This document shows positions 45,646 through 57,279 of a stretch of 64,000 nt of DNA, piece after piece (position 1 is the stretch's first letter; each line of letters starts with the position of its first letter). The notes beneath the pieces are model-generated. The model saw only the letters and a program-made list of their open reading frames with translations. It searched no databases and was not told the origin of the DNA. A program made the translations under genes and the position numbers. The stretch comes from Rosellinia necatrix (lineage: Eukaryota > Ascomycota > Sordariomycetes > Xylariales > Xylariaceae): positions 3,162,001 to 3,226,000 of the forward strand of contig JAGYVD010000003.1 in NCBI GenBank assembly GCA_021209875.1, given 5' to 3'.

Positions 45646-47237
45646 GGGCTATATACCTAGGTAGGTAGGTTATGTACCTAACTAGGTAGGCACATTACGG
45701 CGGAGAGTACGGCCCACAGCACCATATGATTATCTGTTTCTACAATATTGCTATCCAGTCGCTAGGTACCTAATCAACCTAAGCAGCCAAAACACATCAA
45801 AATAAACTATGCGCCTCTGGCACGCCAATGTTTGAGCAACACGTGGTGACTTCCGACCGCAGTTGGGTTACTTGTGCCGGTAGGTACCTTATCTATACCT
45901 TTTCAGAGGTGATATTATAGGTATATTTGCCTGAAGCACCAGTATGAGGACGTTGTCAAGTGCTGGTGGGGCGGATGCTGACTGGCTACCTGCCTAGGTA
46001 GCTTGCACTTAGAAGCATTACCCTATACACATAGAGCAACGCTGTTGAAGATCGGCGAGCTTGTCTCCGACAATAAAGCTGGCAGGTTCCAGATATGTAA
46101 GTTTGCTTCCGGACTATACACGCCATCACTGTCAGTCGAGTATTTCGTTTCATGTTGCGCGATGGCGAAGGCCGGGCGTTGTCTTCTGTTGCTACCTGTG
46201 CTTGATATAACAGTCGAGATGTCAATGCCTTACCACTTAAGGTTGCTACTGGGGGGAACCCGCCGAATCTTGCTATCTGAACGTGGTTTATCCCTATTTA
46301 GGTGGTAAACAAAACACTCACAGGTGTTCCGATCACCAGCAAGTATGCTTACTTGGGATGGCGTTGGGATTTTAAAGCAGCGTCCCCCAACGAAGCAGAC
46401 TGAACGCCGAAAGCGCTTAATCTCCCGTCTCTCGGCAACCTATTCTTTAGGTTCAAGGAAGCATACATCTCCTGCATTTCGTGATACCTACTCCATATTC
46501 CTGACGTAATGGGGCATGTGGTTGGTCCTTTTCCTGTGCATACGTAAAGGCCTTGGGTTTTGGCCCACTTGCTGGTAACACTCCAAATGTGACCGGAACC
46601 CAGCAAACTTGAAAGAAAGAGAATATACTGTGGCGGAGGGAGGGAGCTTTGGAAGGTACTCGACGATTGTTGGTGGCGGATAGCACCAGTAACTACGGAG
46701 TGTCAGCTGGTTTATTTGTATTTATTACCTAATATGCCGCGCCAGGTACTAATATGCTAAGAAGAACAAGTGGAATTTTCCAGTTTCGAATGCAACTTGC
46801 GCCTAATAACTATTGTGTGTTCATCGGCTTGTACATGAGGCAAGGTAAATAACGTACAATTACGGAAGCTACTATCCAAGTTACCTGGCTGAGGAAGCTT
46901 AGGTACCTGCATACAAGCCTGTCAGAAGACTGTCTTAGTGCTTGCTACACAGGATATAATAGTATCTCTCTTTATATCACGTGGCCAAGAGGATCAGAAA
47001 AGTGGACCGCCCCGCCCCGATCGGTCCGTGCGATAGATTGGTAGCGGTCCTCAAGCATTCATTCGAGGCTTCAGTCACTTCTCCAAACTCCGTACACCTG
47101 GAACCACGTCTCGTGCATCGGCTTTTACCCCGATCCTCAACAACCCAACGTCGATTTTCTTCTCGAGCACACCCGCTATCGTGCAATTACCTGGAACGAA
47201 TACATTTAGCTTTTAGGTCCTTCACAGCCATCAAGAT

Positions 47238-47881
47238 ATGAGTCGCGCCGGAAAGCTTGCCCCCGAGCAGTTGCCGTAAGTTTAAGTTCGGCGCTGAACC
47301 CAAGACGCCTTTGTAGCCACTTATAAACCTGGCTCGCTGACTGACCTATCGTAACACAGAGTCTTATTTATCAAGAACCTCAAGTTAGTCCCCTAGTTCT
47401 AGGCAAGCCATCCCCTGCGATCGATCGTGTTCTGACACGTGTGTACCTCTTCCAGCTACGAAGTTACAGACGGCGACCTCTTCAAGCTCTTCGACCCTGA
47501 CGAGACGGGCATCATCCGGTACGGCAACCCGCACATCCCATCCTGTACACCCCGCACTTCGTCAAGTAGCTAACGAACATGAAGACAAATCCGCAAGGGC
47601 ATTTCTGTGGACACCAAGGGAACCGCCTATGTTGTCTTCTGGAATGCGATGGACGCCAAGAACGCGCTTGAGAAGCTAAACGGCTTCAACTTCCAGAACA
47701 GATACCTTGTTGGTACGTCACACAGATCGAACGATATCGCTTGTTTGACATGTAACCTAACCGAGACGTAGTGCTATGGCATCAACCAGAGAAGACCCTC
47801 AAGATGAAGGAGTCAAAAGAGGACGTGCAGGCCCGCCAGGAGAGTTTAGGTCAGCTTAAGAAACAATACGGTATCGATTGA
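47238..47881 (+). CDS. SF3B6: Splicing factor SF3b p14 (SF3B6)
   Basis: Exons 47238-47275, 47360-47383, 47456-47518, 47585-47712 and 47772-47881 give 120 residues. The RRM reads VLFIKNLNYEV (RNP2), DLFKLFDPDETGIIRQI, then GTAYVVFWNAMDAKNALEKL (RNP1) and FNFQNRYLVVLWHQ, closely following human p14. p14 sits in the U2 snRNP SF3b complex, and its pocket contacts the branch-point adenosine and SF3B1. Exon 2 is only 24 nt. The N-terminal MSRAGKLAPEQLP lacks the usual EVNR just before RNP2, so the exon 1/2 junction could be slightly off. The frame stays open for 83 codons after the TGA at 47879; see findings. Confidence 0.92.
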
Positions 47882-48133
47882 CGATTAGACGGGCCTGCAG
47901 ATAGGCTCCAGACTCGTGTCCACGCAAAGTCTGCAGTCCCGTCGTCTCCTTCTATCTCCTCCAGCTCTGCTACAACGACTTCGTCGTCGTCGTCGATCAG
48001 GGGGAAGCCGGTCCTAGTGATGGACAAAAAGAAGAGCAAGTCGGATGATGTTGCTCGCTACGCACGGAAGGCCGCGGTGACGTTTGTGCGTGGCTTCCTC
48101 CCGCAGAAGCCGAACAAGATCTCCGTCTCTTGA
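47882..48133 (+). other. In-frame open extension downstream of SF3B6
   Basis: The same frame as SF3B6 runs 83 more codons to a TGA at 48131. The encoded peptide is Ser/Thr-rich, then basic (VMDKKKSKSDDVARYARKAA and FVRGFLPQKPNKISVS). A GT at 47871 and CAG at 47934-47936 would make a 66-nt, frame-preserving intron that removes the stop. It could also start as a separate 37-codon frame at the ATG at 48020. Which, if any, is expressed cannot be seen from sequence. Confidence 0.4.
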
Positions 48134-49416
48134 ACCGACAGGCTGCACCCTACGATTTCGAGCGCAAGCATCTTATCGCGGTAGCTTCCTAAAGGGACGT
48201 TTATAATCTGTCCTAGTTACCTCTTTTTTTAGCGCCTACAGCTTCTTATTTCTGTCGATGCAACTCTATTCCGAGTTGATGGGAAGGGCAATGGCTTATC
48301 TTAGGGAGAATGGCTTGTACCTTAGTCTGTTGTATTATGGAGCGGCTGTGGTGCCACCCGCTCGTTGCTAGGAAACCCGTGATTCTCTCTTTCACGGACG
48401 AAGATGTTCAAACCTTGTACCAGAATGAAAACATGCCTTCAGCCTTCAGTCTTCAGTCTTCAGTCTTCAGAAGACACTTCCATGATCCGTGCGACTTGAA
48501 ACAATGTCATCAACAACATTACCGAACAGTTCGGGCCCTCGTAAAATACATGCATCTGCCGCGATAATTGAAGCCCCTGCATGGATCCCTCATTTTATCG
48601 GGCTCTGTTCAACTCTATCTCGAATTGCAGCCCTATAGACCGCCCCGGGTGGCTGGTGGCTGGGTTATGCTAGATCTGGCATGTCCAAAAATAAGCCAAT
48701 GGCGGCCCGTGGCCTCATCCATGACTGTAGGCACTAAAGACCTCCGGCCCCTTGCTCCTTACTTACTGCTACCTTGCCTTTGTACCCATTAAATAGCATG
48801 TAATATGGGTGGGGTTCGTCGCCTATGGGAAAGCCTGGGGAGCCGCCTGGGGGGGCTAGACTGGGCCACCAGAACCACTGTTTGAGAACGATGACTCCTG
48901 AGTCTGCAACTTCAATGCCATAACTCTCTCTCTCTCTCTCTCCTACAATTCTCATGAGCCTTTTCTATTCCTCTTCCTTCCTCATTTCTCCCCTTTCAAG
49001 TAGGGAATGCGCAGAGTATCCGACTAGCTTGCCTCTGACCGTACACTATCTCGTTATACCTCCTAGCATATTCGGCTATTAGTTCCGAGAAGAGGGACTA
49101 GCCCAGCGACGTTGCTCTCCACCCGAGCCGCAACCCGCGATCCGCGTGCCGCAACCAAGACGTCGATCCTCATCCACATTGACCAACTGACGCCGCCTCC
49201 TTGTCCTCGTCCTCCTCCTTCTTCTCGCCCTCCTCGTTCTTCTCGCCCTCCTCGTTCTCCTCCCTCTCACCCGCCAGCTCCTGCGTCTCTTGCATTCTTT
49301 ATCTCTATGCGTCACTAATTACGGTATTGATTTCTGCCACCTCGTGGGGCTTTACCTGGCAAATGCCTCTCCCTTTCACAGTCGATGTCTCCGCTCTACC
49401 GTCATCAGCCGCAACA
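48134..49416. other. Intergenic region SF3B6 / STIMATE gene
   Basis: A tandem TCTTCAG heptamer tract is at about 48440-48470, a (CT)n tract at 48922-48942, and a CCTCCTTCTTCTCGC-type pyrimidine region at 49200-49270. The last is likely part of the downstream promoter or 5' UTR. No gene. Confidence 0.5.
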
Positions 49417-50646
49417 ATGGGAACCGACCCCTCTCTGCTATCTTCGAGTGCCACCGATCTCGTCATAGCCTCTACATCTGCAATGGTAGTCGCAGCAACA
49501 TCCATCGCAGCCGCTAACCAAGGGCACGCCGGCGGTGGCGATGGCGGCGGCGGCGGCGGCGGAGGAGGAGGAGGAGGAGGGGAGAAGGAGGAGGAGGGGG
49601 AGAAGGAGGAGGAGGGGAATGCAGCTTGCTGGGATCCTTCGCCCTCCTCGTCCAGTTGGCCCTTGGCGGCCTAGCGCTTCTTTCCCTCGTTTATAAGCGG
49701 TCGCGTGAGCGGCCACAGCGTCCAGTCAAGATATGGTTCTTTGACGTGTCGAAGCAAGTTTTCGGCTCTGTTTTGGTGCACATAGCCAACATATTCATGT
49801 CAATGCTCACCAGTGGTCGGCTTACTATGGGGTGGGAACCGTCGGCTGTGCAGACGGCCGCAAGGCTGCTCCGAAAAGCGGATGCGCCTTATGTCCCTAA
49901 CCCATGCTCCTTCTACCTATTGAACTTGGCTATCGATGTAAGTCTACAGCCTACCTACCTACCCTTTGGAATATGATATTGTCGGGGCTAATGCAGGCCC
50001 ACCGCATTTCTAGACTACGATCGGCATTCCCATCTTGATAGTTCTTCTCCGTGTGACAACGGGCCTAATCGCCCACACACCATGGGGCAAACCCTACGAA
50101 TCAATACAGTCCGGCAATTATGGCAACCCCCCGAACGCTTGGTGGTGGTTGAAGCAGTCCGTCATCTATTTCTGCGGCCTGTTTGGCATGAAGATATGTG
50201 TATTACTGATATTCTTAATATTACCTTGGATATCGCGCGTGGGAGACTGGGCGCTAGGGTGGACTGAGGGGAACGAGCGGCTACAGATTTTCTTTGTCAT
50301 GATGCTGTTTCCTCTCATCATGAACGCCGTCCAATACTACATCATTGACAGCTTTATCAAGATGAAGGAAACAGGCCACGAACGGATACCTCAGGAGGCG
50401 GTGGATGATGGAGACTCTTTCGACGACGACTTCGGGGATAATAGCGACGATGGGTCAACCAGTGATGGGAGCAGCGAAAGCGTGCATATGTCTGGATCAG
50501 TAAGCAAAGATACACACAGGAAAAGCAACAAGAACAGCCGCGAGGAATACGACCCAGACCTAGATGGTCAAACAATCGTCGGGAGTAGTAGGAGCCAGGA
50601 GCAAAGGGATACATTACTCCCTACCGAGCTAGTCCCCCACGAATAA
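49417..50646 (+). CDS. STIMATE/YPL162C-type vacuolar membrane protein (frame break in N-terminal repeat)
   Basis: The conserved body lies at about 49615-49937 and 50014-50646 (GTAAGT-AG intron, phase 0). It begins ECSLLGSFALLVQLALGG and has the family signature KIWFFDVSKQVFGSVLVH, then LTSGR and CSFYLLNLAID. After the intron come TTIGIPILIVLLR, WWWLKQSVIYFCGLFGMK and NAVQYYIIDSFIK. At least five membrane segments are visible and the tail is acidic. Yeast YPL162C is a vacuolar membrane protein; animal STIMATE acts at ER-plasma membrane contacts. The ATG at 49417 opens a plausible N-terminus (MGTDPSLLSSSATDLV onward), but that frame runs into a GGC/GGA/GAG repeat and does not join the body, which is in another frame. 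A slip in the repeat or a hidden intron is needed. Confidence 0.75.
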
Positions 50647-53581
50647 AACTGCGAAAACTATGGACAGGATAATCAAACAGGCGTTTAGCGGTTTATGCAG
50701 GCCTTTTGGTGCTGCTTGGAACGTCATTAGAGGAAGCGTGTTACTTTTTTGGGACATATATACCGGTGTACATTGATAGCAACAAATTGGAAGCCATCTG
50801 TGGGGCTGTATAATTCAGCGTCGAGCATAATTATGAGCTTGGTTCAAGTCCACACCAGACCTGTGGATGTCCTGTCTGCTCTCACATCACCGGTCCGCCT
50901 TGTGGCCATCGCCTTATGATCATGGTACCTTGCCGTTCGCTATTCTCAGCTTCCAGCTGTTACACCCACTCGGGCAACATAGAAAATCCATGACCTTGTA
51001 GTTTGAACTTCAGAACACTTCTTGTGGAAGAATGGGAATCACTCCGAAGGTGGGTTCTATGCTTGAAAGATTGGCGATTTCATTTTTCAGTCTTTTTTTT
51101 TTTTTTCCCCAATAAATACAGCAACCGACTCGTTGCAGCAAGACCTCCCGGGGCTAAGTTCCATTCAGGTCGGAACCAAAACCCTTTTTGAACTTGTTCC
51201 CAGTTCCCTAGTCACGATACGCGAATCATTGGTGCCGAATCGTCGCCATCTAGTATCAGCTCCACGATCGGGATTTCTATCTATCTTGGGGATTGTGCCG
51301 ATAGACTTTGTAGTCTTGCGTAATTTCCGTTTTGCCTGTCTAATCTTGCTGCTGGGTTGGGCTGTGAGTGTATAGACCAGAGCAACGACCCTATCGTTTA
51401 TAGATTATCGTGGAGATTGCTTTTATATACACATGAGGCAGCTAGACCAGGTACCAAGAGAATGCATTTTGCCATGATGTTGAGTTGATTGATGGTATAT
51501 TAGGTACCTAATGTTAAGTAGGCAGGCGACACGTCGTTATAGGTACGTATCTATCTGCGTGCTGTTTCAGCGCTGGTACATAAATAGCGCAGAGATGGGG
51601 CCCTATGTGCACCGTACCAGGACTTGCTAGGTTTAGTAGAAATTAATAAGATTGGTAACATATCAAAAGCTCCAAGTTTTGCATTGATAAAATTGAACAG
51701 TTGACCGTAGCGATTGGGTAGCGATGCCATAAGCATGGAGGAGTGAGGACCGATTTTCTAATCTTCCAACCCTACACTACTTGTGGGCCACCACGAGTCG
51801 ATCTACGTGTGGTAAAAGTTCCCTTCTCAGATCCACCCTGTTTAGAACTGTTCTTGACATGAGACAATAGCCATCTGTCAGATCGGCATTAAGGCAGGTA
51901 GCTGCTTAAGTGTGGCGGTGGTGACACGATCAAAAAAAAAAAAAAAAAAAGGAAGGGGGGAAGGGGAGAGAAGGAGAGCGAGTTGCAGATGCCTTGTTTG
52001 ACAATATTCAGCGCCTATTCAGCCCCCTATAAGAATAGCAACGAGTCGGGGGCATCCAGCATGATCCATATCTCCAGCGTGCCCACGAACGCCTCCCGAC
52101 AGCACCCAACGAACCGCTGCCGAGTTCAGACGGAGGTGTTTAACTGGGCGTTACTCATTGCATGCATGCATATGACATACCCTAGGCTAGGTACTTAGGT
52201 ACCTAAGGTCAACACAGCCTCCCCCCTCACCCCTCAGCCAATGATTCAGGTTTCACAAGCAGCAGTTTGAGACGAATCATGAGAGTTCAGAATCGCCCCT
52301 TCCAGCCGCCAAATAACGTGCACCTCATCGTATGCTGGTTAAAATTGGTCGCTCGTGGTAACAGACCCTTGGGAAATATAAGCAAGATTTACTAATTGGC
52401 TATCTATCAGTAGTCGTCAGTTTATCCTGAAAGGAACAGACACGATGCAGCATCCTAATCTCGGGGACCTTAATACTTACCTCTTGCCTGCTTACTAAGT
52501 CGACTAGATACATTATATTACTTACCTACCTGTACATGTACATGTGCGAGTGCTTGCTTAATATGTATTGGTATGTACATCGGGTACATACATAGGTATC
52601 TATACACTTTCGTAAGTACCTACCTTACCTATATGCAGCGTGGTAGCGTCATCACGTTCTACCGGATGGCCGGACAAGGATGAAAATGGCGGGGCGGTTT
52701 TCAGGGGTGGGGGCCAGCCGATGCGCCATAGCGCGTACCTACAGTAGGCAGTTAGGTATGAATCCCACCCGCAGACTCGTCCTTCATGGGGGGTGGTTAG
52801 CCCGTTATTTGCAGACTACCTACCTAGAGGATCGCTGCTCTTCATTTCTTTTGCCTTTTCATTTTTTATGCTCCATGCTCCTCGAGTTCACGCGAGAGAG
52901 CAATCCCGTGACCCGAGCACCCTATCTCTTTACCTCTGATGGGCATTCATTCTTTACCAGTAGTCGTTCTTTTCGAGTCGCGGTCTGATGTAAACTGGGG
53001 GCCAATCCTCTCTGCTGCTCCGGTTTCTGAATTCTCGCAACGTCGGCTTCGCGCTCATTAAGCCCACGCCCACCTGGGTTCGCCCACCTTGGTTCTCCAT
53101 TGCTACTTGACTTTTTCTACCACAATCGCTTTGTTCTGCGCGCTTTGTTCGGGCACTTTGTTCGGGCGCTTTGTCACGCTCCCTATTCTCTTTGACGACA
53201 TCCATCTTACGACACCGTCGGCCGGTTCTCTCCATCCCCTTCACAAGGCCAACGTGGCGAGCAGAAGGTTTACGTAGCCAATACTCGTAACACATTATCG
53301 TTCCATACATATTCTCCTGGTTGAGCGCGAAACGAGAACACCGGTTTGCGGGCTGGGCTATATTTGCTGCAGGACGGGAAGATCTTGGGCGGCCCGGTGA
53401 CGATCAGCAACGACTATCAGCAACGACTATCAGCAACAACTATCTACATACCGGTTTTCAGAGCTACGGATCAATCCACCAATGATATTCGTGTTGCAGG
53501 CCATACGTATTTAGGCCTCCCTTATTGCCCCGAAGAAACGGATCGCGAGGCATCGGTGCATCGGATAGGAAGCCTGCAAAG
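50647..53581. other. Intergenic region STIMATE / fibroin-3-related gene
   Basis: About 2.9 kb with no supported gene. Simple tracts are poly-T at 51092-51106 and poly-A at about 51932-51950. GGTACC/CCTAGG motifs lie at 52180-52210 and 52515-52640, and a triple 13-bp unit CAGCAACGACTAT at 53404-53443. A GGTTCAAGTCC word at about 50841 resembles a pol III B-box but no cloverleaf forms. Confidence 0.5.
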
Positions 53582-55137
53582 ATGCCGCACATCGGCATTG
53601 CCATGGAGCGCAGCCTCCAACACCAGACCTGGGGCAGTGCCTTCGCAAGCCTCCTTTCGCGAAGCGCCGTCGCTGCGCTAGACAAACGCCAATCCATTGA
53701 TAGCATTTCGAACGGCATTTCCGATGCTGCCACTGCCTTCTCAAGCTGGGATAATTGTTTCCAGGCCGCTATTTGCAAGTGTGTATTTCCACCTAACCAG
53801 GGGCCAGGGCCGTTCCATCTGAGAGAAGACTAACACTCGACAGATGGCCCGTGATTGCACTGTTTATCATTGGCGGTCTTATTCTCATATCCATCGTGTG
53901 GTGCATCATCCGATGCTGTTGCTGTGGTTTGTCATGCTGCTGTGAATGCTGCTATTGCCTGAAGTGCTGTGGGGAGTGCTGTGGCTTATGCGACCCTCCT
54001 CGTGGCAAGCGAAGCCAGTACCTAGACGAACCATTTGTCCCCCCTAACCACGACCAAGCGTATCGCTCCCATGCCCCCATGCACTCCGGTTTCGACTCGA
54101 TGAAGCCGAGCGTGCCCCAATATGCCGAATTTGATGCCGGGGATAAAAAGAATGCGGACGCATTACCCGCAATGCCTAGTTGGGAGGAAGCTAGCTCTAA
54201 GAAGGTCTTGGTTGAGGAAGAGTTCGTTGAGATGGAGCCACTGAAGAAGCCGAATCCCGCCCAGAGTCCTCCACACATGAATGTCGCCGCTATACCCCCC
54301 TCTTCGACACCCTCCCGTGCCGTGTCGCCCTACGGTCCGCCGGTGGGCGTAAGTAACCAGAATGGCTACATGGGGCCTGGTCATAACGACGTGGGCGCCT
54401 ACGAAACGAATCAACAAGGGTATAAGGAATATGACAGTCATGGTTATGAGCAGCCATACCCATCGGGCGGTATGAACAACATGGCGGGGGTGGCGGCGGC
54501 TGGTTCGGTAGGCCGACGAACACCACATCAGGACTACGATAACGGTTATGACCGTAATAACGCGAACAAAGGCTTTTCTCAGTATCCCCAGTCGCGGAGT
54601 CCGAGGCCCTACAATAACGAATATGGACGCAGTGCCACCCCAACAGGGTACAACAACGGCAGCTACCAAGGCATGACGGCCACCGATGGGTATGCAAGTG
54701 ACCGGCGATCACCAGCTCCCCAAGCAGGCTATGGGTACGGGAACTCGCCACGGATGGGCTCGCCCGGCGCGCAGGCAGGTTACGGGTATGGAAATGCTCG
54801 GGGATCTCCAGCCCCGCAAGCGGATTATAGATATCCTCAACGGTCCCACACGCAGGATACATACACTCCGCAGTATCCTGCTACGCCACAAGAGTATTCT
54901 AACGACTCCCATGAGAGTTACGCGAACCAAACCCCAGAACAATACGTCCGGCCGCCCCCACCTACATCTCCAATCCGAAATAATAGTGGATTTGACTTCA
55001 ACTCGGGATATAGTCGTCCGGGTAGTCGAGCAAGTCCAGCCCCAGCTCAAACTGCCAACGGCGGCACCGCATATCCAGGATATCGAGCGTACAAGCCAGC
55101 CTCAGATGCTCAATCACACACCTGGGGAGGGTCATAA
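53582..55137 (+). CDS. Fibroin-3-related membrane protein
   Basis: Exons 53582-53778 and 53844-55137 give 496 residues; a GACTAACACTCGACAG branch/acceptor ends the intron. Residues 1-65 form a luminal or extracellular part with the family start MPHIGIAMERS and SSWDNCFQAAICKWPV. One membrane helix follows at about residues 67-90. A Cys-rich juxtamembrane run (RCCCCG, then many CC pairs) is probably palmitoylated (inference). The long cytosolic tail is Gly/Tyr/Pro/Asn-rich with imperfect QAGYGYGN and SPAPQA repeats, the reason for the fibroin-like name. Such proteins occur widely in Pezizomycotina, usually without known function. The start is chosen at MPHI by family resemblance. Confidence 0.82.
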
Positions 55138-55832
55138 TCTTTAAGAACCCTTGTTCCTACTGTTCCTCCCACTCCTACATTTACCATAGTTAAGAAGTAG
55201 AAGCTTTACATCTATATTTATCGATGCACAATTAGGGTATAGGGTTGCCCCTGAAGGGAGCTTGGCGTTAAATTATGTTTGGATTACATCATGCAACATT
55301 GTGCATGATGATGGTGATGAATGAAGAGAGCACTGCTGCGGCAGGCCGATGTATAGTTGGATTGCATGTTCAATACCTCATTGGAATAGGGTGTATTTTC
55401 GTTTCGTGCCCTGTTTAGGATCTTAAGTCATTCGTCAATGTTTTGTCACGTTTCATATATAACCCCAGGTACTGATGTAACAATTTTACAGCTTCTATGC
55501 TATCACGGCGCCAGAAATTGCTACGGACACTGAAAACGAAGTTTATGCCCCTTTTCTCACACCGTTTCGCGCCTAACTTCCATGCAATTTTTGTTTACTC
55601 GACCATCATCTTATTCCCTTCAAACCTAGTGATGTTTCTTGAGAAACAGCCAATCACATATTCAGGGCCTTTCCCTCAATTCTTTTCTTTCCATATGCCT
55701 CCGAAATATTGGACCCGTCTCTTCATCCCGCCTTGTCAGCGCAAAGGTAGCTTAACCAACCAGAAACTCGATTGACCCAATACTCAATAGATACCTAGTT
55801 AAACAAGGTATCTTCTATAGTCGACGTTTTGT
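55138..55832. other. Convergent intergenic region
   Basis: Two 3' UTRs. No repeat clusters. A 92-codon frame at 55497-55775 opens on a non-ATG codon and has no similarity. Confidence 0.4.
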
Positions 55833-57279
55833 TTAAAGAGCGCCAGACATCGAAAGATCCACATTGGTGGGATCCTCAACGACCTCGAACTTAGGGCTGC
55901 CCTCCATCATTCCGGGGCGAGTGGTACTGTGATAATTACCGTGAGCGCGCGCGAAAGAACGCGCAGGAGTTTGGTATTGATCGAGGTCCCGGTAACTCCA
56001 GGAGCTTCCAGCGGCCTGGCCGTGGTTATGGGTTGCAGATGGCTTGCTGTGCTGGCCCCGGTTCTGGATGCCCATCGCACGAAGACCGGCCGCTAGGGCC
56101 TCCTCCTTGCGGGAGGGAATAGCCCGACCGTGTTCAGACCAGATAGAGGCGATGCCGATGGTAGGACCGGCGTTCGCGATCGCGGTGCTGGCACTAGGGA
56201 CCTGCCACTGCGGGCCCAGGTGGAAGCTGCCATCCTCGGGGTCGATGCGCAGGCTGTTCTCGATATCAACGCCGTTGGTAACACGCCCGTAGCGGTCGTA
56301 GATGGTGCTGTTATGGGGGGCAGGTGGAAGGGAAATCACGCCGTCACTGCCGTAGAGGTGGGCAGCGTCATCGCATCCACGGCCGCCCATGCCATTCTCA
56401 GAGCCTCCATTGACGAGTGTCGCGCTCGATCCTGAAGAGGAATTGTTAACCGCCTCCAACGCGTTACCGCCAAATCCCTTGCCATAAAACTCTCCATGTT
56501 CATGGGAGTTCTCAGCATCATCGACGTCTGCTTTGTCTGCTAGGGAGCATGGGTGGGATGAATAGTCAGCGGAGGGCCCGGTATTTCATGGAAGGAGGAG
56601 CAAGAGCGGCAATGTGCAAAGGGAATGGCAGCGGGCGGGAGTGGATGAAGAACTTACACTGCGTGTGCTTGTGCATGGTGGCAGGGCTCTCAAATCCGCC
56701 CACAGACATGGGCGCGACGGGAGCTCGAGACCGATCGGGTGACGTGAGCTCCGGTTCGAGCACGGGAAATCCCAAATCTCTCTCTTCGGCATCAGATGCA
56801 TCTAGCAGGCCTGCCCCGTTCTTGAAAGCTGGCCGCTGTGCTGAATGCTGGCGGTCCGACCCGTGGATGAAGGGGTGTTCCTCCGTGCCCGCACCGGCCA
56901 CAGCGGGATGGGGCGAGTTCAACAACCACCCGTTAGAGGGCGGCGCATGATAAGCCGAGACGCCGGGGTCGTGGCAAGCCGGGAGCCGCGCGGTCCAAAC
57001 ATCCACGTCAGGGCCTGGCCCGCTGGGATCAAAGCGGGTGAAGCCGGGTCCAGTATACCCATTTGCGGCCAGCAGCTGCCAGCCCGGGACGGGAGGGTTC
57101 CAGCTCGACGGAGGTGCTGGTGGCGCCTAGTCACCAGCACACGCCGGGCTGCAACAGCAGTTCATCTCCTGGGCTGGAAGCGGATGGTGGTGGCACAGTC
57201 CCGTGCCCTCGTAGCCGCAGGGGTCCACGACGATGCTGCGGTGGCCGCAGCCGTAGATAGTGGTGCTCTCGAAGCACAT
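55833..57279 (-). CDS. Uncharacterised protein with Cys/His-rich N-terminus and in-frame TAG
   Basis: Minus-strand parts 57279-56658 and 56539-55833 share one frame (intron T|GTAAGT...TAG|CA) and would give 442 residues if the TAG at 57127-57129 were read through or removed. The first 50 codons (MCFESTTIYGCGHRSIVVDP, then CHHHPLP and NCCCSPACAGD) are rich in Cys and His and look like a zinc-binding module. After the TAG the frame continues with Pro/Gly-rich sequence (WQLLAANGYTGPGFTRFD). The second exon holds SIWSEHGRAIPSRKEEALAA, a helix-forming stretch, and ends DLSMSGAL. I do not recognise a family. The stop may be a nonsense mutation (CAG to TAG is one transition), lie in a hidden intron, or divide two genes. 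Confidence 0.5.

Larger units (their letters stand above)
45291..47237. repeat. Repeat-rich spacer upstream of SF3B6
   Basis: This holds LTR-like copy E (45378-45505, reverse), core+(TAC)n copy 4 and CCTAGGTAGG motifs near 45655-45690. Frames at 46003-46308 and 46349-46606 have no similarity. The last 250 nt should be the SF3B6 promoter. Confidence 0.5.

Noticed and set aside
50780..50870. GGTTCAAGTCC word resembling a tRNA B-box
   Set aside because: The flanking bases do not form a T-stem or acceptor stem.
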